Shown here: piece by piece, positions 46,171-58,159 of the stretch
How positions within the stretch are numbered: the first letter of the stretch is position 1
How the letters are laid out: every line of letters starts with the position of its first letter
DNA from: Theocolax elegans
Taxonomy: Eukaryota; Arthropoda; Insecta; Hymenoptera; Cerocephalidae
Direction: 5' to 3'
Assembly (NCBI GenBank): GCA_026168455.1
Contig: CM047425.1
Location: forward strand, 26,963,058-27,027,057
Length of the DNA stretch: 64,000 nt
Position numbers and translations under genes: made by a program
The notes under the pieces: model-generated
The model's input: the letters and a program-made list of their open reading frames with translations, nothing else
What the model was told of the DNA's origin: nothing
The model's database searches: none

Positions 46171-47580
46171 TTACGGGATTTCCTTGATATTTCGGGAATA
46201 TCTGAGGAAATTCGTGATGACGCTACCAATTACGGGATTTCCTGGATCTTTCGGGAATTTCTGAGGAAATTCGAAATAACACCAATAATAACGGAATTTC
46301 CTGGATATTTCGTGAATTTCTAAGGTATTTCTGGATAACTCTACTAAATACAAATTAAGGGAGTTCCTGGATATTACGAGAATTTCTGCGGTATTTCGAA
46401 ATGTCTCCACTAATTGTTGTATTTCCTGGATATTTCAGAAATTTCTGCTTAATTTCGGGATGACGCTACTAATTACGGGATTTCCTGCATATTTCGGGAA
46501 TATCTGAGGAAATTCGAAATGAGTATAGTAATTACGGAATTTCCTGGATCTATCGGTAATTGCTGACGTATTTAAAAAAAAACTCTACTAATTATGGTAT
46601 TTCCTGGATATTTCAGGAATTTCTGTCGTATTTTTGGATAACTCTACAAATTAAGGGATTTCCTGGATATTTCGGGAACTTCTGAGATATTTCTGGATAA
46701 CTCTACTAATTACGGGATTTCCAGGATATTTCGAGAATTTCTGAGATATTTCGGAATGACGCTACTAATTACGGGATTTCCTTGATATTTCGGGAATATC
46801 TGAGGAAATTCGTAATGACTCTACCAAATACGGGGTTTCCTGGATCTTTCGAGAATTTCTGAGGAAATTCGGGGTAACACCAATAATAACGGAATTTGCT
46901 GGATATTTCGGGAATTTCTGAGGTATTTCTGGATAACTCTACTAAATACAAATTAAGGGAGTTCCTGGATATTACGAGAATTTCTGCGGTATTTCGAAAT
47001 GTCTCCACTAATTGTTGTATTTCCTGGATATTTCAGAAATTTCTGATTAATTTCGGGATGACGCTACTAATTACGGGATTTCCTGCATATTTCGGGAATT
47101 TCTGAGGAAATTCGAAATCAGTATAGTAATTACGGAATTTCCTGGATCTATCGGTAATTGCTGACGTATTTAAAAAAAAACTCTACTAATTATGGTATTT
47201 CCTGGATATTTCAGGAATTTCTGTCGTATTTTTGGATAACTCTACAAATTAAGGGATTTCCTGGATATTTCGGGAACTTCTGAGATATTTCTGGATAACT
47301 CTACTAATTACGGGATTTCCAGGATATTTCGAGAATTTCTGAGATATTTCGGAATGGCGCTACAAATTACGGGATTTCCTTGATATTTCGGGAATATCTG
47401 AGGAAATTCGTGATGACGCTACCAATTACGGGATTTCCTGGATCTTTCGGGAATTTCTGAGGAAATTCGAAATAACACCAATAATAACGGAATTTCCTGG
47501 ATATTTCGTGAATTTCTAAGGTATTTCTGGATAACTCTACTAAATAAGGGATTTCCTGGATATTTCGGGAATTTCTCAAA
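46171..47580. repeat. 598-bp higher-order repeat in the satellite
   Basis: Near-identical blocks restart at 46171, 46769 and 47367 (598 apart, about ten 59-bp units plus 8 extra bases). The extra 8 bases come from ACTAAATACAAATTAAGGGA at 46343 and 46941; a third copy of that variant is at 44624. Confidence 0.7.
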
Positions 47581-50500
47581 TATTTCAGAGAGTCCCCGCT
47601 AATTATGGTATATCCTGGATATTTCGGGAATATCTAAGGAAATTCGGGATGAATCTACCAATTACGGGATTTCCTGGATCTTTTGGGAATTCCGAGATAT
47701 TTCGGGATGATTCTCCCAATTACGTGATTTCCTGGATATTACGCGAATTTCTGTGGAAATTCGGGATGAATCTACTAATTACGGAATTTCCTGTATATTT
47801 CGGGAATTTCTGAAATATTTCAGAGAGACTCCACTAATTACGGGATTTCCTGGATATTTCGGGAATTTCTGAGGAATTTCTGGGTAACTTTACAAATTAA
47901 GGGATTTCCTGGATATTACGAGAATTTCTGCAGTATTTCGAAATGTCTCCACTAATTGTGGTATTTCCTGGATATTTCAGAAATTTCTGATTAATTTCGG
48001 GAGGACGCTACTAATTACGGGATTTCCCTTATATTTCGGGAATTTCTGAAATATTTCAGAGATACTCCACTAATTACGGGATTTCCTGGATTTTTCGGGA
48101 ATTTCTGAGGTATTTCTGGATAACTCTACTAAATAAGGGATTTCCTGGATATTTCGGGAATTTCTGAAATATTTCAGAAAGGCTCCAATAATTATGGTAT
48201 TTCCTGGATATTTCGGGAATATCTAAGGAAATTCGGGAAGAATCTACCAATTACGGGATTTCCTGGATCTTTCGGGAATTTCTGAGGTATTTCTCGATAA
48301 CTCTACTAAATAAGGGATTTCCTGGATATTTCGGGAATTTCTTAAATATTTCAGAAAGGCTCCACTAAGTATGGTATTTCCTGGATATTTCGGGAATATC
48401 TAAGGAAATTCGGAATGAATCTACCAATTACGGGATTTCCTGGATCTTTTGGGAATTCCGAGGTACTTCGGAATGATTCTACCAATTACGGGATTTCCTG
48501 GATATTACGCGAATTTCTGTGGAAATTCGGGATGAATCTACTAATTACGGAATTTCCCTTATATTTCGGGAATTTCTGGAATATTTCAGAGAGACTCCAC
48601 TAATTACGGGATTTCCTGGATATTTTGGGAATTTCTGAAATATTTCGGAAAGGCTCCACTAATTATGGTATTTCCTGGATATTGCGGGGATATCTAAGGA
48701 AATTCGGGATGAATCTACCAATTACGGGATTTCCTGAATCTTTTGGGAATTCCGAGGTACTTCGGGATGATTCTACCAATTACGGGATTTCCTGGATATT
48801 ACGCGAATTTCTGAGGAATTTCTGGGTAACTTTACAAATTAAGGGATTTCCTGGATATTACGAGAATTTCTGCGGTATTTCGAAATGTCTCTACTAATTG
48901 TGGTATTTCCTGGATATTTCAGAAATTTCTGATTAATTCGGATGACGCTACTAATTACGGGATTTCCCTTATATTTCGGGAATTTCTGAATATTGTCAGA
49001 GATACTCCACTAATTACGGATTTCCTGGATTTTTCGGGAATTTCTGAGGTATTTCTGGATAACTCTACAAATAAGGGATTTCCTGGATATTTCGGGAATT
49101 TCGAAATATTTCAGAAAGGCTCCAATAATTATGGTATTTCCTGGATTTTCGGGAATATCTAGGAAATTCGGGAAGAATCTACCAATACGGATTTCCTGGA
49201 TCTTTCGGGAATTTCTGAGGTAATTTCTCGATAACTTTACTATTACGGGTTTCCAGGATATTTCGAGAATTCTGAGATATTTCGGAATGGCGCTACTAAT
49301 TACGGGATTTCCTTGATATTTGGGAATATCTGAGGAAATTCGTGATGACGCTACCATTACGGGATTTCCGGTCTTTCGGGAATTTCTGAGGAAATTCGAA
49401 ATACACCAATAATAACGGAATTCCCGGTATTTCTGAATTCTAAGGTATTTCTGGATACTCTACTAATAACGGATTTCTGGATATTTCGGGAATTTCTCAA
49501 ATATTTCAGAGAGTCTCCGCTAATTATGGTATTTCCTGGATATTTCGGGAATATCTAAGGAAATTCGGGATGAATCTACCAATTACGGGGATTTCTTTGG
49601 ATCTTTTGGGAATTCCGAGATATTTCGGGATGATTCTCCCATTACGTGATTTCCTGTATTACGCGATTTCTGTGGAAATTCGGGATGAATCTACTAATTA
49701 CGGAATTTCCGTATATTCGGGAATTTCTGAAATATTTCAGAAGACTCCACTAATACGGGATGTTCCTGGATATTTCGGGAATTCTGAGGAATTTCTGGTA
49801 AACTTTACAAATTAAGGATTTCCGGATATTACGAGATTTCTGCAGTATTTCGAAATGTCTCCACTAATTGTGGTATTTCCTGGATATTCAGAAATTTCTG
49901 ATTAATTTCGGGAGGACGCTACTAATTAACGGGATTCCCTTATATTTCGGGAATTTCTGAAATATTTCAGAGATACTCCACTAATTACGGGATTTCCTGG
50001 ATTTTTCGGGAATTTCTGAGGTATTTCTGGATACTCTACAATATAGGATTTACTGGATATTTCGGGAATTTCTGAAATATTTCAGAAGGCTCCAAATTAT
50101 GGTATTTCCTGGATATTTCGGGAATATCTAGGAAATTCGGGAAAATCTACCAATTACGGGATTTCCTGGATCTTTCGGGAATTTCTGAGGTATTTCTCGA
50201 TAACTCTACTAAATAAGGGATTTCCTGGATATTCGGGAATTTCTTAAATATTTCAGAAAGGCTCCACTAATTATGGTATTTCCTGGATTTCGGGATATCT
50301 AAGGAAATTCGGATGAATCTACCAATTACGGGATTTCCTGGATCTTTTGGGAATTCCGAGGTACTTCGGATGATTCCTCCCAATTACGGATTTCCTGGAT
50401 ATTACGCGAATTTCTGTGGAAATTCGGGATGAATTACTATTACGGAATTTCCTTATATTCGGAATTTCTGAATATTTTCAGAGAGACTCCACTAATTACG

Positions 50501-50845
50501 GGATTTCCTGGATATTTCGGGAATTTCTGAAATATTTCAGAAAGGCTCCACTAATTATGGTATTTCCTGGATATTTCGGGAATATCTAAGGAAATTCGGG
50601 ATGAATCTACCAATTACGGATTTCCTGGATCTTTTGGGAATTCCGAGATATTTCGGGATGATTCTCCCAATTACGTGATTTCCTGGATATTACGCGAATT
50701 TCTGTGGACATTCGGGATGAATCTACTAATTACGGAATTTCTGTATATTCGGGAATTTCTGAAATATTTCAGAGAGACCCCCTAATTACGGGTTTCCTGG
50801 ATATTTCGGGAATTTCTGAGGAATTTCTGGGTAACTTTACAAAAT

Positions 50846-51482
50846 TATTAATAAAGGAAGGGGTCTGTTCTCTTCAATTTGCGTAAACTATGGTCCTTTT
50901 TAAATTGTAACTCAATTTCCGACTTTTGAGGCTGGTAAGGTAGGGAGGATAAAACTTGACTTTGGTATCCTCTTATTATATACTATTGTGATTAATCACT
51001 CTAACACTTTTCACAATCATAAATTTCGTTGTAACAAAGGGCAATATTCTAGTGTTTTTGTTTACACGCTCATATATAAAATTAATGTTTGTATAAATTG
51101 TATTTTTCAGTTGATTATTTTAAGCTAAGGAATTTTGAATTATAGATTGGTTTTGACAATTTCTTAAGGCGATATAGTATTCAAACTACAAGAATATTTA
51201 TACCCATTAAAAATCCTATAGTTGTAAATAAACTATGAATTGAGTAATGATACTTCAATGATGTATAGAAGTAGTTTAATAAGAGAAAATTTAATTTCAA
51301 ATAAAATAATGGTAAATATAATTTGGTATAACATTGAGCTTTAGAACTATTTATTCAATCTTCAATCATCAAGGGGCGGCTAAAACCCCGTCCCCCTTTT
51401 ATTTATCCGAATGTCTTCGTATTTCAAAAGTTTTTATAAAAACGACAAACTAATTGATATCTGCTTAGGACATATCGATAAA
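50846..51482. other. AT-rich flank between satellite and gap
   Basis: No gene. It holds the inverted partner (50934-50970) of the 28413 block. The last 70 bp before the gap are open (MSSYFKSFYKNDKLIDICLG, from 51411) but too short to judge. Confidence 0.5.
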
Positions 51483-51582
51483 NNNNNNNNNNNNNNNNNN
51501 NNNNNNNNNNNNNNNNNNNNNNNNNNNNNNNNNNNNNNNNNNNNNNNNNNNNNNNNNNNNNNNNNNNNNNNNNNNNNNNNNN
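51483..51582. other. Assembly gap (100 N)
   Basis: Exactly 100 N between AT-rich DNA and the leader of an LTR element. The body of that element may be lost in this gap. Confidence 0.95.
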
Positions 51583-52432
51583 TTATTACACACAAAAATG
51601 ATATAACATATATTATAAATAATTAGTAATAAATAATAAACACAATTATTAAATTATAATTACCATATATAATATATGCGTGGGTCAGGGAGGGGAGAAA
51701 GCAACAAAATTTCGCTCTCGAACTCAAAAAGCAACAATAATTGTTTCGCCGCGTCCCGTATAAAAGAATTAAATTATTTAAATTTTCTTAAAAAGGGGTG
51801 GGGTGGGGCAACTACCTCTCCCGAAAGGATCTATTTGAAAACACTCTCACACAAAAGAAATATAAATTAGATCCCGCGCGGGAACGAATTTATTTTATTA
51901 GAATGAAATAAAAATAATTCGCCGCAGTGGTTTCTATCGACGAAACCAGCTGCGAAGACTTATACACGCGAAGGGGCAAGGCGATCGCGCTATTTCTCTC
52001 ACTCACACACCTATAGCCCGCCTAGCACCTACTCCGATTCCCCGCGACTAGGGATTCTCTCTCTCACTCCCACTCGCGGGCGCAATCGGAGAGAGCCGAT
52101 GATGATCGGCTCTCGCGAAGTCTTTCCTTTGCGCTATTCGGGGGGGATTCTCGCTGCCCGCGATCCGCGGCGCAAGCTACTCTCTCCCTACTTTGCCGCT
52201 CCCATACAAGCTAACAAAGATCTCCCGTCAAGCTTGCGATCGAGAGAGACCGATCTCGGTGAGATCGGGCGCTTCCGGCTAAACACGGTCGCGCGCGAAC
52301 TCTCTCTCGATATACCGGTGTATACCTCTCCTCGGATACCCGAGCAAGAGGGGGAATACTCCGGTATAGAGACGCGTCTCACACGCCGTCTCTCGCGCTC
52401 TCTCTCTCTCTCTCTCTCACTAACTCGAAATA

Positions 52433-52470
<38 letters not shown>

Positions 52471-53620
52471 ACTCAACCCGCTCACGTTTCGCCGCGACAC
52501 TGCTCGCGCGCGAAAGATGGCCGACAATTATTCTTTAATTTAAATTTAACATCGGTGAGGACGAAACCGAACGTCCTGTCACGGTCGCCATTTGTGACGT
52601 GGTATTCGCGAACCCGATTAAATTAATTAATTTATATAATTAATATTAACCGTTGGGCCGCGTTGCCCAATACCGCGCACACAATTATTTAATTTATCCG
52701 AACTGCGGGCTGTCGCCAGGAACGCGAGTTCGCTGGGACGTACGGTATGGAGGATTCGGGCGATCCTCCTTGCCTCGACACGAATTATAAAATTAAAGGA
52801 TGTCGGCGGGAGCGGGGAGAACACAATAAACACAATTAATTAAAATAAAAAAATTAATAAAACATTTATTAATTTGAATTTAACAATTGGCCATCCAGGC
52901 CGTGTGCCGCGACAATGTTACTTCGCGCGGGCGGAAATATCGGGAGCCAACCGGATCGAGATCCTCGCCTGCGGTTGGCTTTACCCCGATCTCCGCTATT
53001 CGGGTACCGGCGTACCCGAATACACTCCCGATGTACTCACACACATACACTCGGGAAAGGGGGGGGACACGCGGTAATATAAGAAGACTTACTGGGGTGC
53101 GCCCCGTGGATGGCCCAGCCGATCCGTGTCCCTTTTGTCCTCCTGGGCAACGGAGGACGACGTCGGCTGCGGTGGTGGAAGGCGGCCCTGTGCCGCGGCG
53201 AGTGCCTCACGAACCGCGTCCGCACTCACACCAACACTTCCCGTCCTTAACACACACCAGAAACACTCGCGGCTCACCTCGCGAGGACGATCCGGGTATC
53301 GACGGCTTTGCGCCTCACGCGCCTTATCTCAGCCGGAAAACTATCGATCACGACACCGGATAAGTTTGTCCGCCTCGATCGGCGGATCGGGACATACTAA
53401 TTAGGCAATCGCCTAATTTTCGAAAAAGGGATGAGAGTGGGAAACACACACACACTCTCGCGCTCTCATCCCTACGTACTATTGCGCGCGTAATTGTATA
53501 CTTGATCGACGTAAACAAATGTCGTCGGTTGGCCTTGACATACGAAAGGCTCCGACGACTTACAATTCGACAATTTAAATACTCTATTCGTCGTGAATAG
53601 ATTGTGTGACGATTTCCGTC

Positions 53621-53623
<3 letters not shown>
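51583..53623 (-). mobile_element. LTR retrotransposon, 5' LTR plus leader only
   Basis: Minus strand. LTR 53623-52593 (1031 bp) starts TGTGACGG and ends CGTCACA. Two bases further is a PBS (52590-52572) beginning TGGCGACCGTGACAGGACG, a form common in insect LTR elements. The leader (52571-51583) is GC-richer than its surroundings, with (CT)n at 52400-52470, and has no gag frame. The coding part would lie across the 51483-51582 gap or is deleted. Family (Gypsy or BEL) not determined. Confidence 0.65.
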
Positions 53624-53625
<2 letters not shown>

Positions 53626-53699
<74 letters not shown>

Positions 53700-53924
53700 G
53701 TACATCTATCTGTCCATCCATCTGTAGCTGACTACTTTAGTACTGTAACCCGACTTATGCAGACTTTGATGGACTTATGCGGACGTCCGCATAATTTTAC
53801 TCGAAAAAAATTATTCTATCACTACTTATGCGGACACAAAAAAAATTTTTTACATGAAAAATAGGGTTATAGGGTATTGGGTTATAGCTAAAAATTTTGA
53901 GTCTGCATAAGTACACATACATAC

Positions 53925-53973
<49 letters not shown>

Positions 53974-54025
53974 TATTATATATTAGAAATAATATAATGT
54001 ATATATATATATATATATATATTAT
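53626..54025. repeat. (TA)n microsatellites and a 20-bp palindrome
   Basis: (TA)n fills 53626-53694, with more AT runs at 53931-53968 and 54000-54022. Between them TTATGCGGACGTCCGCATAA (53775-53794) is a perfect palindrome, and TTATGCGGAC recurs at 53826. No gene. Confidence 0.85.
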
Positions 54026-54082
54026 AACGGTAAGCGAATTACCGATCAGGTAAGCAACCCGAAAGAGGATATACAGCGCGGC

Positions 54083-54113
54083 GCGCGCACGAACTCACGA
54101 GAATCGTGCGCGC
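54083..54113. repeat. GC-rich hairpin
   Basis: GCGCGCACGA and TCGTGCGCGC form a 10-bp stem with an 11-base loop, in a non-coding segment. Confidence 0.6.
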
Positions 54114-54639
54114 CCAACTGTGATTAACGGAGAGTTCGCACGCACGGCAACAACAACGTGTTGGTGACCATTGTGAATCTTTTTACGTGATAAAATATCT
54201 TAAGGACTGATGCGTTTTGTGTGTGCCCTCTCCGGTGTTTATCCTAGTTGGCAATTTTGGGCATAGGGCCCAACACACGGTATCTAAATCAAACGAGGTG
54301 TTTGACGTTGTTAACGGCATTGCACGGGAATCAAAGTGATTTCCGGCCGCATCGTAAGACTGCACGAGTCCGTGTCAGCGCGCCAGAGTGTCATTGCGCC
54401 AGAGACGGTGAAAGCCCGATTTACATTTTTTGGAGGGGGGCTGCGGCAAGTAAAATTTGTCCAAACAGTCGCGGGCAATTTGAATTTGATTACCAATAAA
54501 TATTAATTTGTAGCAATGCTAAATTTAATATAACGGTTCATTAATTTTTTATTCTATCACAATATTTTGAATCATAATTATTACTATTATTAGTATTAGT
54601 ATTATTATTACTATTATTATTATTATTATTTTTTTTTTT

Positions 54640-56540
54640 TTTCGTGGGAAACTGGAGAAATCTTACATAAGACGACGACGAGGGTCCGCACTCGTCGCCA
54701 GTGCCGGATTCTTTCCGGCTAAAACTCCAAACCCAACGCTTTCACCTGCCCAGCCCGGAACTGTTTTTCACATTACTTCAAGCTGGGAGGCGTGTCTGTG
54801 ACATGCGTCATTCGTTCCTTATTCTATCCTCCCACGTTGAGACTGCCACTTATCGTGAAGCGGCCTTTCTGGCGGTATCGAGCGCGCGCCTGAAGGTGGC
54901 ACAGGCTCCGGACCCCGCCACGTGAGACACTCCCTCAGCATCCTTTGATGGACAAAGAAAGCATTTGGGAGCGCTCTTGCAATTCTTAAGGTTGTGTCCA
55001 GGCTCGCCGCACTTGTAGCACGACGAAGACCTGTCCACTCCCTTACAATTCCGTTTCGTGTGGCCAAAGTCTAGGCACCGATAGCACCTCTCGACCAAGA
55101 CTCGATCCCGAACGCGACAGCTTACGAAGCCGACGCAGAGATGCCGCATCGACTTCAGCCTGTCAGCGCTCTCGTGATCCAGCTTCACAATGGCTGTCTT
55201 CTGTTGACTGCGGTTTAGGCCCAAAAGCGTCACCTCTCGGCTCTCAGATGGAGACGCGAGAACTTTGTTTAGGGCCGCCACCACTTCGTCCCTCGTTGTG
55301 AGAGCGTCCAGGTCTCTGATCTCCAGGGTCACCCTTCGATCTCGGATCCTAACTTCTCCCATCCCTTTAGTAGCCGTACGGACTTTCTCAGCAAATGCTG
55401 TTGCGTCCGTCTTCTTGCCCAGCCGGAGCAGGACATCTCCCCGCCCTGTTGGCCGTACGCTCAGAACCTGGGCGCCGCTGTCGTCCGGGTTGACTTCCTT
55501 TCGGAGCTTCCCCAAGACTTCAACAAACGTACGGTCCCTCGCGACAGTTACCACCAGGGTGGATACCGGCGCCATCTGGCGCTTTCTCCTATCAAGAGGC
55601 GCCTGTCCCGACTTGACTGTCGGCTTTTTCCCCGCCACTGACGCGGACTTGGATTGCTCCTTGTCCGTGCCACGTGGTGGTACCTCCTTCCGAGGCTTCT
55701 TCTTCTTGCGGCTCTTAGAGACCTCGGGGGGGGGGGGCTTTGGGGGCCCTCTCTACTTCTCTTTTGAGCCTGCATTCTAGCTGTAGCCGTAAAGACGGCT
55801 TTAGCTATTATGCCTCTTCTCTTAGGCCGCCGACGATTCTCGTGACCAACTCGATAATCCTCGACTTGGCACTTGTAATCGTCGACTGCCGAAAACATCT
55901 TTTTGGTTTTCCCGTAGAACTCTTGTACAAGAGTGTCTACGGTCTTCAGCCCTGTCTTGACGACCATGGAGATGTTAGGCTGCTTTGCACAAGCGGCCAA
56001 CATAGCCTGGAGTTCGCTCTTTAGATGGTCGTAAGTGGAGTCGATGTCCTCCTGCGCCTTCTCTACCTTCTCGTATTCCTTGCGGAATATTTCGTTCTCC
56101 TCTTGAGATTCCTTACTATAGACAGAGATGCCACAGATGGCACTACCAAGGCTGGTAACGCTGCCGCTTCTTAACCTGTATGCGGATGCAACACTCAACA
56201 TCTGTAACGACGGCTGCTGTTGGGGGTTTTCTTTCGAGGGCCCCACCTCTGACGTGTTCGTAGAACGAAGCGCTTGGTGGCCTCCCCCAAAATCCGTGAG
56301 GCCAGCGCCGGCCACCGGGGCTTTCACCCGATCGGAACCGACGGCGGGATTGACTCCTAGTTTGGAGCTGCCCGCTTGGGGTAATAGGTATTCCATTCGC
56401 TTGCTCATCCTCCTTCTTCAACTGTTTGGTCCACGGAGGCTATTTTGTTTTACCTCTACCCTTCACGCAAGCGTGACGAGCTTTCCCCCATTCGCCATCC
56501 GGGGGACGCGCCGCATACGGGAACAGGAAACCCCGCGCAG

Positions 56541-56541
<1 letters not shown>
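54640..56541 (-). mobile_element. ORF1-only LINE (half-LINE) within TAA repeats
   Basis: Minus strand. It begins CTCTGCGCGGGGTTTCC right after an (AAT)n tract (56543-56597). ORF1 follows, then a ~200-bp 3' UTR and an A-run (54640-54627) that passes into (TAA)n. There is no endonuclease or RT. Both ends lie in TAA repeat. Confidence 0.7.
54850..56408 (-). CDS. LINE ORF1 (Gag-like, three CCHC knuckles), one frameshift
   Basis: Two frames, 56408 to about 55735 and about 55735-54850, join at a run of nine G on the plus strand (55730-55738); the shift may be a sequencing error. N-terminal part: low complexity, then a coiled-coil region (ENEIFRKEYEKVEKAQED). The second part has VVTVARDRTFVEVLGKLRKE, a core domain and zinc knuckles CYRCLDFGHTKRNC, CYKCGEPGHNLKNC and CFLCPSK(x6)H(x6)C. 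This is the Gag-like ORF1 of R1/I-type LINEs. The stop is at 54850. It would bind LINE RNA; without ORF2 it depends on other elements. Confidence 0.8.
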
Positions 56542-56542
<1 letters not shown>

Positions 56543-56597
<55 letters not shown>

Positions 56598-57536
56598 CTG
56601 TTATATTACTGTTATATTATACTGTGAGTATTGCAAAGTACGTGAATAAAAACAATATTAATAAATTTAAAATGAAAATAAACTTTTATTAAATATTAAT
56701 TTAAATTTTTATTGGTGTTGCATAACGATATACTCCACCACATCGGTCAACAATACATGTACTTACCCCTTTTTCTCTAATCACGTGCTCAATTCCGCGC
56801 AGTGGATGCGCACAAGGTTGTTGACATGCGCTACCGTTAAATCTCCGTAGAATACGGAGACGTGCGCAGTAGATGCGTAAAACATTGACTTATTTAAATT
56901 AATTTGCCCGCTTAGACTGATGTAACTTTAAAAAATATTTATTGTCGCAGAGTGTATAAATTTTCAATTATATAAGCCAATAATTGAAATTATATTTATT
57001 TTATGAAAAACAAAGCACAATTTATTATCATCAGTAACGAATAAAGTGCAAGCTTCCCTGCCTGGCGAGTAAGCTAGTAGTTAACTGAATTAACTATACA
57101 CAGATGCTTCTTTTGTTTAACAATAAATGTTAATATTCTTAATATTATAATACTTATATTTTTTTTGTCTGGTAATTGCTCCTTACAAAATAAAAATTAT
57201 ATTTAAAATATTTAATTAAAAATTTGAAATAATTCATACGGATACTTTGATACACATAAGCGAAGACATATCGTTTTCATTAAAAAAAAATAATTTTTTG
57301 ATAATAATTGCATAAACAATTTTTGGTCGGTAATTATTAGTAAAAAAAAATAAACTTTTAACGCAAAAATCGTAATTAAATTATCAATTTAAAAATGTGG
57401 ATAAATTTGGGTATATTGGTTACAACTTTGCAATACTTTTCTTTTGCAATACTCGCAGTATAATAAAACTACCCATAATTTTTGGAAAATAAAGGTTATA
57501 ATAATAAATGATAATAATAATTATAATGATAATGAT

Positions 57537-57573
<37 letters not shown>

Positions 57574-57601
57574 GTAATAATACTAATAATAGTAATAATT
57601 A
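56543..57601. other. TAA repeats and AT-rich filler of the TIR transposon
   Basis: (TTA)n at 56543-56597 marks the 5' side of the half-LINE. The stretch 56640-57480 has no gene. (AAT)n at 57490-57600 adjoins the right TIR and mirrors the TAA tract at 54575-54630. Confidence 0.6.
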
Positions 57602-58159
57602 CGTTATATTAAATTTAGCATTGCTACAAATTTATATCTATTGGTAATCAAATTCAAATTGCCCGCGAATGTTTGGACAAATTTTACTTGCCGCAGCCCC
57701 CCTCCAAAAAATGTAAATCGGGCTTTCACCGTCTCTGGCGCAATGACACTCTGGCGCGCTGACACGGACTCGACTGCACACTTAAGGTTGGTAAGTTGGG
57801 ACAAATTGGGCCTAACCGGGGGCCTTACATTTCCCCAGTACCCACCCCGTTACAATATATATTTATATATATTAATAAGGCAAAATGAGTCCTATATCTT
57901 TAATAACTGCAATGTTACGATTAATAATAAGTAATTACTAAATATTTAATATTCTATTATACTAAAAGCAAAATTTAAAAAGTTAAAATGTTTTATAAGC
58001 ATCAGTATACAAATGATTAAAAATTATTAACGTAATATATAATTATTTATATTGTTTAAAAAAGTGTTTATTACATAACTTTTAAATGTTAAATAAATTA
58101 TTTTCTGAGCAACGAAAGAGTCTCGTATGTACGAATTATAAGGCTGAAAAATTGCTTAC

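Larger units (their letters stand above)
30362..50845. repeat. 59-bp satellite array, ~20.5 kb, about 345 monomers
   Basis: The unit is a 59-bp sequence beginning TTACGGGATTTCCTGGATAT, continued by TTCGGGAATTTCTGAGGTAT and a variable third part ending CTACTAA. Nearly every unit is 59 bp; variants differ mostly in the third part (GATAACTCTAC, GTGATGACTCTACC, CAGAAAGACTCCAC, TTAAAAAAAACTCCAC). A 20,484-bp span gives about 347 units. Frames with NSSEIPEISRK-type repeats are incidental: 59 is not a multiple of 3. It might be centromeric or pericentromeric; nothing in the sequence proves that. Confidence 0.95.
54366..57771. mobile_element. 3.4-kb TIR transposon with 8-bp target duplication
   Basis: Terminal inverted repeats 54366-54535 and 57602-57771 (170 bp each, about 97% identical, starting GAGTCCGTGTCAGCG) are flanked by perfect direct repeats GACTGCAC at 54358-54365 and 57772-57779. 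Inside each TIR comes a TAA-rich tract, also inverted. No transposase is present; the only coding content is the LINE ORF1 below. An 8-bp duplication fits hAT-, P- or Merlin-type elements, but the termini do not start CAG. Superfamily open. Confidence 0.85.

Noticed and set aside
30362..50845. CRISPR-like array
   Set aside because: Regular spacing but no unique spacers; the whole unit is repeated and the genome is eukaryotic.
30365..50886. Many 60-115 codon frames inside the satellite, several identical (for example at 36207, 37091, 39039, 41865)
   Set aside because: They repeat because the DNA repeats. The 59-bp unit shifts frame each copy, so no continuous protein is possible. They were used only as markers of higher-order periodicity.
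52099..53404. Several GC-rich open frames (52099-52626, 52887-53363, 53126-53404)
   Set aside because: They lie within the LTR and leader, overlap each other in several frames and show no domain.
57444..57647. Asn-rich frame at 57444-57647
   Set aside because: A translation of (AAT)n next to the right TIR.
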